Shown here: one piece after another, positions 9,032 through 11,931 of the stretch | How positions within the stretch are numbered: position 1 is the stretch's first letter | Layout of the letters: each line of letters opens with the position of its first letter | Assembly: GCA_002751075.1 (NCBI GenBank) | Contig: NAOQ01000209.1 | Coordinates: forward strand, 1 to 11,931 | DNA: 11,931 nucleotides | Reading direction: 5' to 3' | From: Ichthyophonus hoferi | Lineage: Eukaryota > Opisthokonta > Ichthyosporea > Ichthyophonida > Ichthyophonidae | Notes under the pieces: model-generated | What the model was told of the DNA's origin: nothing | Database searches by the model: none | What the model saw: only the letters and a program-made list of their open reading frames with translations | Program-made: the position numbers and the translations under genes

Positions 9032-9619
9032 TCATTTAGCATTGCAATTTACTGAATCCGCCCAGTCACAGTAGTGTAGATGGTTGTTAAATAGGAGGCC
9101 TTCGGGGCAGGTCTTTAAAATAGCTCCCCTGTGTCCGCACAAGCAATACCTGCTACAATCAGTAGGGTCACGATAGACATGGTAAGGAAGTGTTTCCCAG
9201 TCCTCAGGGCACGTTACTTGCGGGCAAGGAATTGGAGCAACAGGGGTGGTCTCGGTGATACGGCCCATAAGGGCATGGAGAGGTTCATCACGGGTAATCA
9301 TTTCAGGCTCCTCAGTAGATTTTTCCTCAGTAGATGGTTCCTCAGTAGGTTCCTCAGTAGGGACCGTAGCAGTAGGGACCACGTGAGAAGGAAGCACGAT
9401 CCAGTCGCAGTAATAAAGAGTTGGGTTGAAGGAGGTGTTGGGAGGGCAAGTGTGGATTACTGCCCCATGATGACCACACACATAGAAGGAAGTTGGGTCA
9501 TTTTCAACAGGGTAGGTGTTATATTCCTGGAGTTCCCAATCTGCAGGGCATTCGAACACCTGAGCCAAGGCCAAGCCAGTGATAGCAGCAAAGGCAGTCA
9601 AGAATAAAGAAAAATTCAT
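9032..9619 (-). CDS. Secreted chitin-binding protein with two CBM14 (peritrophin-A) domains
   Basis: An uninterrupted 195-residue reading frame. Residues 1-19 form a signal peptide (hydrophobic core LFLTAFAAITGLALA, likely cut before Gln20), so the product is secreted. CBM14 domain 1 is about 24-73: CPADW, YVCGHHGAVIHTCP, then F-N-P and YYCDW. A linker (about 82-127) is rich in Thr, Glu and Pro with TEEP/STEE repeats. CBM14 domain 2 is about 137-192: CPEDW, DPTDCSRYCLCGHRGA, KTCPEGLLFN, HYCDWADSVNC. Known CBM14 proteins bind chitin in peritrophic matrix, cuticle or cell wall. Domain 2 has all six canonical cysteines, plus Cys159 and Cys132 as extras. Domain 1 keeps only four (24, 48, 58, 71). 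The total of 12 cysteines is even. The start is supported by the signal peptide and by a TATA element 72 nt upstream. No intron is needed. Which tissue or matrix it serves cannot be told. Confidence 0.93.
   Translation of the reverse strand: MNFSLFLTAFAAITGLALAQVFECPADWELQEYNTYPVENDPTSFYVCGHHGAVIHTCPPNTSFNPTLYYCDWIVLPSHVVPTATVPTEEPTEEPSTEEKSTEEPEMITRDEPLHALMGRITETTPVAPIPCPQVTCPEDWETLPYHVYRDPTDCSRYCLCGHRGAILKTCPEGLLFNNHLHYCDWADSVNCNAK
9303..9375 (-). repeat. Imperfect tandem repeat coding the TEEP/STEE linker
   Basis: Units around CCTCAGTAG recur four times on the plus strand at spacings of 18, 15 and 12 nt, inside the coding frame and all multiples of three. They code the Thr-Glu-Glu-Pro linker between the two chitin-binding domains. 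Such in-frame repeats can change copy number without breaking the frame. Confidence 0.75.
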
Positions 9620-9646
9620 ATTAGATACTGAAAATATTATTTACAC

Positions 9647-9665
9647 AAACAACTATTTGTTGTTT
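9647..9665 (-). other. Perfect 7-bp inverted repeat in the leader of the chitin-binding gene
   Basis: AAACAAC and GTTGTTT flank a five-base loop, 28 nt before the ATG. In the transcript it would make a short A/U-rich hairpin in the 5' untranslated region. Such a stem is weak, so a regulatory role is unproven. Confidence 0.4.
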
Positions 9666-9667
9666 TG

Positions 9668-9830
9668 TGGATTGACTACTGGTAAAATCATTTTTTATAG
9701 TTCCCCTTTGCAGCTGAAGCACAGACTATTGGTCAATCATGTGATGCAATTTTTGCCCTTCGCTTTAATGTAGTCTATGGTCCAAGGCTAATACAGATAA
9801 GCCAATGAAATAAGATGGAGTTGTGATTGG
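9668..9830 (-). promoter_or_regulatory. TATA and CCAAT promoter of the chitin-binding gene
   Basis: On the minus strand a TATAAAAAA element occupies 9699-9691, 72-80 nt before the ATG. Start-site candidates are CAGTAG (A at 9680) and TCAAT (A at 9673, 26 nt from the TATA). Upstream are three CCAAT-box pentamers: 9728 and 9826 (in the orientation of the gene) and 9802 (opposite). TATA plus CCAAT is typical of strongly regulated secreted-protein genes. The elements are seen; their use is inferred. Confidence 0.7.
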
Positions 9831-9832
9831 TC

Positions 9833-10550
9833 TATTTTAACTCACTAAGACTGTTATAATTGACCACCCCATGTTCTTATTGCATTAGTTCACAAAGTTT
9901 GGTTGAAGCGCTATGTGCATATTATTCATGTTATATTATTGACAAAAATCGTAGACAAACTAAATGTCACGATTTATAAACATAGTAAACCTTGGGCTCC
10001 AATAATAACAAGAATAATAATACAACAAACTAGTTTTCTTAATGCTCTAATCTTGGTCAACGTGAAAATGATCACACGCATTGATATGTAAAGCAATTGT
10101 TATCCACTACTATTTGCTCATAATTCAATTTAATTCGTCCTAAGTCATCTGTTGATATTATTCAATTGATTTCTTATAAATCTTTTGGCTCTTGACATTC
10201 TCAATTACTAATAACATTTCCTTTGTTTTATTCAAATAGACCAATATACGTCAAGCTAATTAATTTACCACTATTTACCGATTTGTATACAATTCGCTTT
10301 TTTCTTCTTCTAGAAAATCACGTCAAAATATTGAAGTATTTCTTAACGGATTGAATTACAATTTTTTCTAAATCTCAACAGTGAGCTTAAATATTTTCTA
10401 AAGCATAATTATCGGGTGTAAGAGATTTAGTGTGAGTCGAATCAAAATATGACTGCTCGCTGTTATGTAGTTATTATCATATGATTATCGATTGGCTGAA
10501 AGGCTAAAACAAGGAAGATTAATAAATAATGGTTATATTTTACATTGTAA
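9833..10550. other. AT-rich spacer, nothing supported
   Basis: About 720 nt with no supported gene. The open frame at 9903-10091 has no family resemblance and reads as chance. No tandem arrays are present. Confidence 0.5.
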
Positions 10551-11112
10551 TATAGCACCTCCTACGATCGGTATCATTGCGCAATAACTACATTAGCACC
10601 TAAGCAAATCAAAACTTTGATTCCCCCTGAATTACAACAGAGATATAATTACTACAGCCAGCTGCCTAGAGGGTCTGCGGGCGCACCTTCTATAGGATCT
10701 CTACCATTTCATTTGGGTCTTGAGGACAAATCATATAAACTAGCTATAACTACTGTTAGTCTAGAACGATCAACTATTATACGACACCCAATTGGCGACT
10801 CCAAAGTCTGTGAACAAGTCACAAGAACTACCACAGATTGTCATAAGTCATAAAATACCCAATTGGAAGAAACAACATCTCAAGACATCATACGGATTTG
10901 CACAAGTTCTAAAGATATTGGGATTATATTTGTTTCAAGTTAATAAATCGAATATTACTTCATTTAGACTCGTAGAATAATATTTATAAGTTAAATCCTT
11001 ATGAGCACTCAGAAAAACACAAAGAATATGAATACCTTGTCTGGGCTGACAATGACACCAAATGGGAAAGAGATATATATGCAACTGCTAGGAGAAAGGT
11101 TAAACAGCTTGA
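10551..11112 (+). pseudogene. Coding-like, discontinuous sequence of unknown family
   Basis: Three neighbouring plus-strand stretches look translated but lie in different frames: about 10551-10853 (with PPELQQRYNYYSQLP, then GSAGAPSIGSLPFHLG), about 10792-10980 (with IVISHKIPNWKKQH) and about 10972-11112 (with EYEYLVWADNDTKWERDIYA). The first is G+C-richer than its surroundings. No ATG opens it. I do not recognise the family. It may be a decayed gene, a fossil mobile element, or exons of a gene I cannot assemble. I leave it as separate pieces. Confidence 0.3.
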
Positions 11113-11845
11113 TATATGATACGAAAAACAAAGAACAAAAAATAAAAAATAATAATTATGATAAGCATTTTCAATTTCTAACAATGTGTGAATTTATACT
11201 TATTTTCTGGGACTTCTAAATAATATCCTTGTATGACCCCAAGGCAGATCAAATTAAATCATGAATCAAAAGTTAACTAATTTTCTCAGTACATCTTTGC
11301 GATCAATTTCACGTTGACCGCAATTAGATTACTATTGAAAAGTACTTCGTTATATTATTATTATAACTAGTTTGGCTACTACTCTTGTTTATAATATAAC
11401 GTTATTAATATCAAAATAAATCGTTAGGTGAAGGGGAAAAAAAACTAGCTGCAACAATAATGTTACCAATTAAACGGCTTCGATTCCATTAACAATTCCA
11501 ATAGACTTAATGTTACCGTAATCTACATTAGTATTTTGGAGCTATCTCAATACGGGCACAAGGCAAAATTATGGTAAGTCTTTCCTATAATATATTTTAC
11601 CAGATCGTATGAGTATAACTAATAAAAAACATGATTTTTCATTCTAAAAATATCTTGATTAAAAAATGTGTATTGAGGTTTATATTCACAACCAAGCTGC
11701 CTGATTACACACAATCTACAACCAGTAGATACAACTGAAAGTTAATAATGGTAATTGCATCACAATTTAGCTAATGGCCAGTGCTTCAGCTGCCAAGCAA
11801 ATTATTAAAGAATTCTTTCCAAGAAACAAAAAGCAGCAAACCCGG
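11113..11845. other. AT-rich spacer before the right-edge gene
   Basis: About 730 nt with no supported reading frame. The open frames across 11000-11220 on both strands are overlapping and carry no recognisable motif. The last 90 nt lead into the promoter of the right-edge gene. Confidence 0.45.
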
Positions 11846-11872
11846 ATAAATACTGCAAACCACTCGCTCAGT
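11846..11872 (+). promoter_or_regulatory. Core promoter of the right-edge gene
   Basis: ATAAATA at 11846-11852 is followed 24 nt later by TCAGT (11868-11872), the arthropod-type initiator pentamer; the ATG follows at 11897, giving a leader of about 27 nt. The TATA-to-start spacing is slightly short. The arrangement is visible; that it is a promoter is inference. Confidence 0.45.
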
Positions 11873-11896
11873 AGAAGAATATTTTACATTTCTACA

Positions 11897-11931
11897 ATGG
11901 CTTCTAAGTTTTTCTTTGCTGCTATTGCTGG
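11897..11931 (+). CDS. Start of a probable secreted protein, cut by the right edge
   Basis: ATG followed by MASKFFFAAIA and a partial Gly codon: a lysine near the N-terminus, then a hydrophobic run, like the start of a signal peptide. The ATG context (tctacaATGG) is acceptable, and a TATA-like and TCAGT start site lie 25-51 nt upstream. Only 11 codons are visible, so nothing more can be said about function. It points away from the chitin-binding gene, about 2.3 kb away. Confidence 0.6.
   Translation, partial: MASKFFFAAIA

Noticed and set aside
9131-9607. A 158-codon plus-strand frame with an Arg/Ser/Phe repeat
   Set aside because: It is the antisense shadow of the chitin-binding gene; the FLSR repeats are the complement of the TEEP linker.

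Overview
The window is AT-rich (about one third G+C by eye) eukaryotic nuclear DNA. Its genes are split by GT-AG introns with CTAAC/CTAAT-like branch sites and there are no bacterial features. A secreted two-domain CBM14 (peritrophin-A type) chitin-binding protein, with a TATA and CCAAT promoter, suggests an invertebrate, perhaps an arthropod. An early-diverging fungus with CBM14 proteins cannot be excluded, and the species is not identified.

Layout. Positions 1-3894 (minus strand) hold the 5' half of a gene in at least ten small exons that I read as ZCCHC8-like. It has a conserved N-terminal block and, at the end of the readable part, a PSP domain split over two exons; the gene runs off the left edge. 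Positions 3895-6404 hold no gene I can support, only simple repeats and CCAAT-bearing stretches. Positions 6405-7994 (minus) hold a complete five-exon dithiol glutaredoxin of 108 residues with a CPFC active site. Positions 7995-9031 are mostly non-coding, with one weak reading frame and one transposon-terminus-like motif. Positions 9032-9619 (minus) hold an uninterrupted gene for a 195-residue secreted chitin-binding protein, with its promoter at about 9670-9832. Positions 10551-11112 (plus) hold coding-like but discontinuous, unidentified sequence. At 11897 a second gene for a probable secreted protein starts on the plus strand and leaves the window.

The two left genes are housekeeping in type: nuclear RNA surveillance (ZCCHC8 belongs to the exosome-targeting NEXT complex) and thiol redox. 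They lie head to tail but there is no sign that they work together. The chitin-binding gene and the right-edge gene both begin with hydrophobic leaders and may belong to a secreted or extracellular-matrix programme.

The texture of the DNA changes at about 7.8-8.0 kb. To the left, introns and spacers are full of degenerate TATAC/TAACA arrays, long TA runs and ATTGG/CCAAT pentamers. To the right such arrays are essentially absent. I found no RNA gene, CRISPR array or whole transposon. All splice structures are hand-made from frame, phase and splice motifs, and need transcript support.
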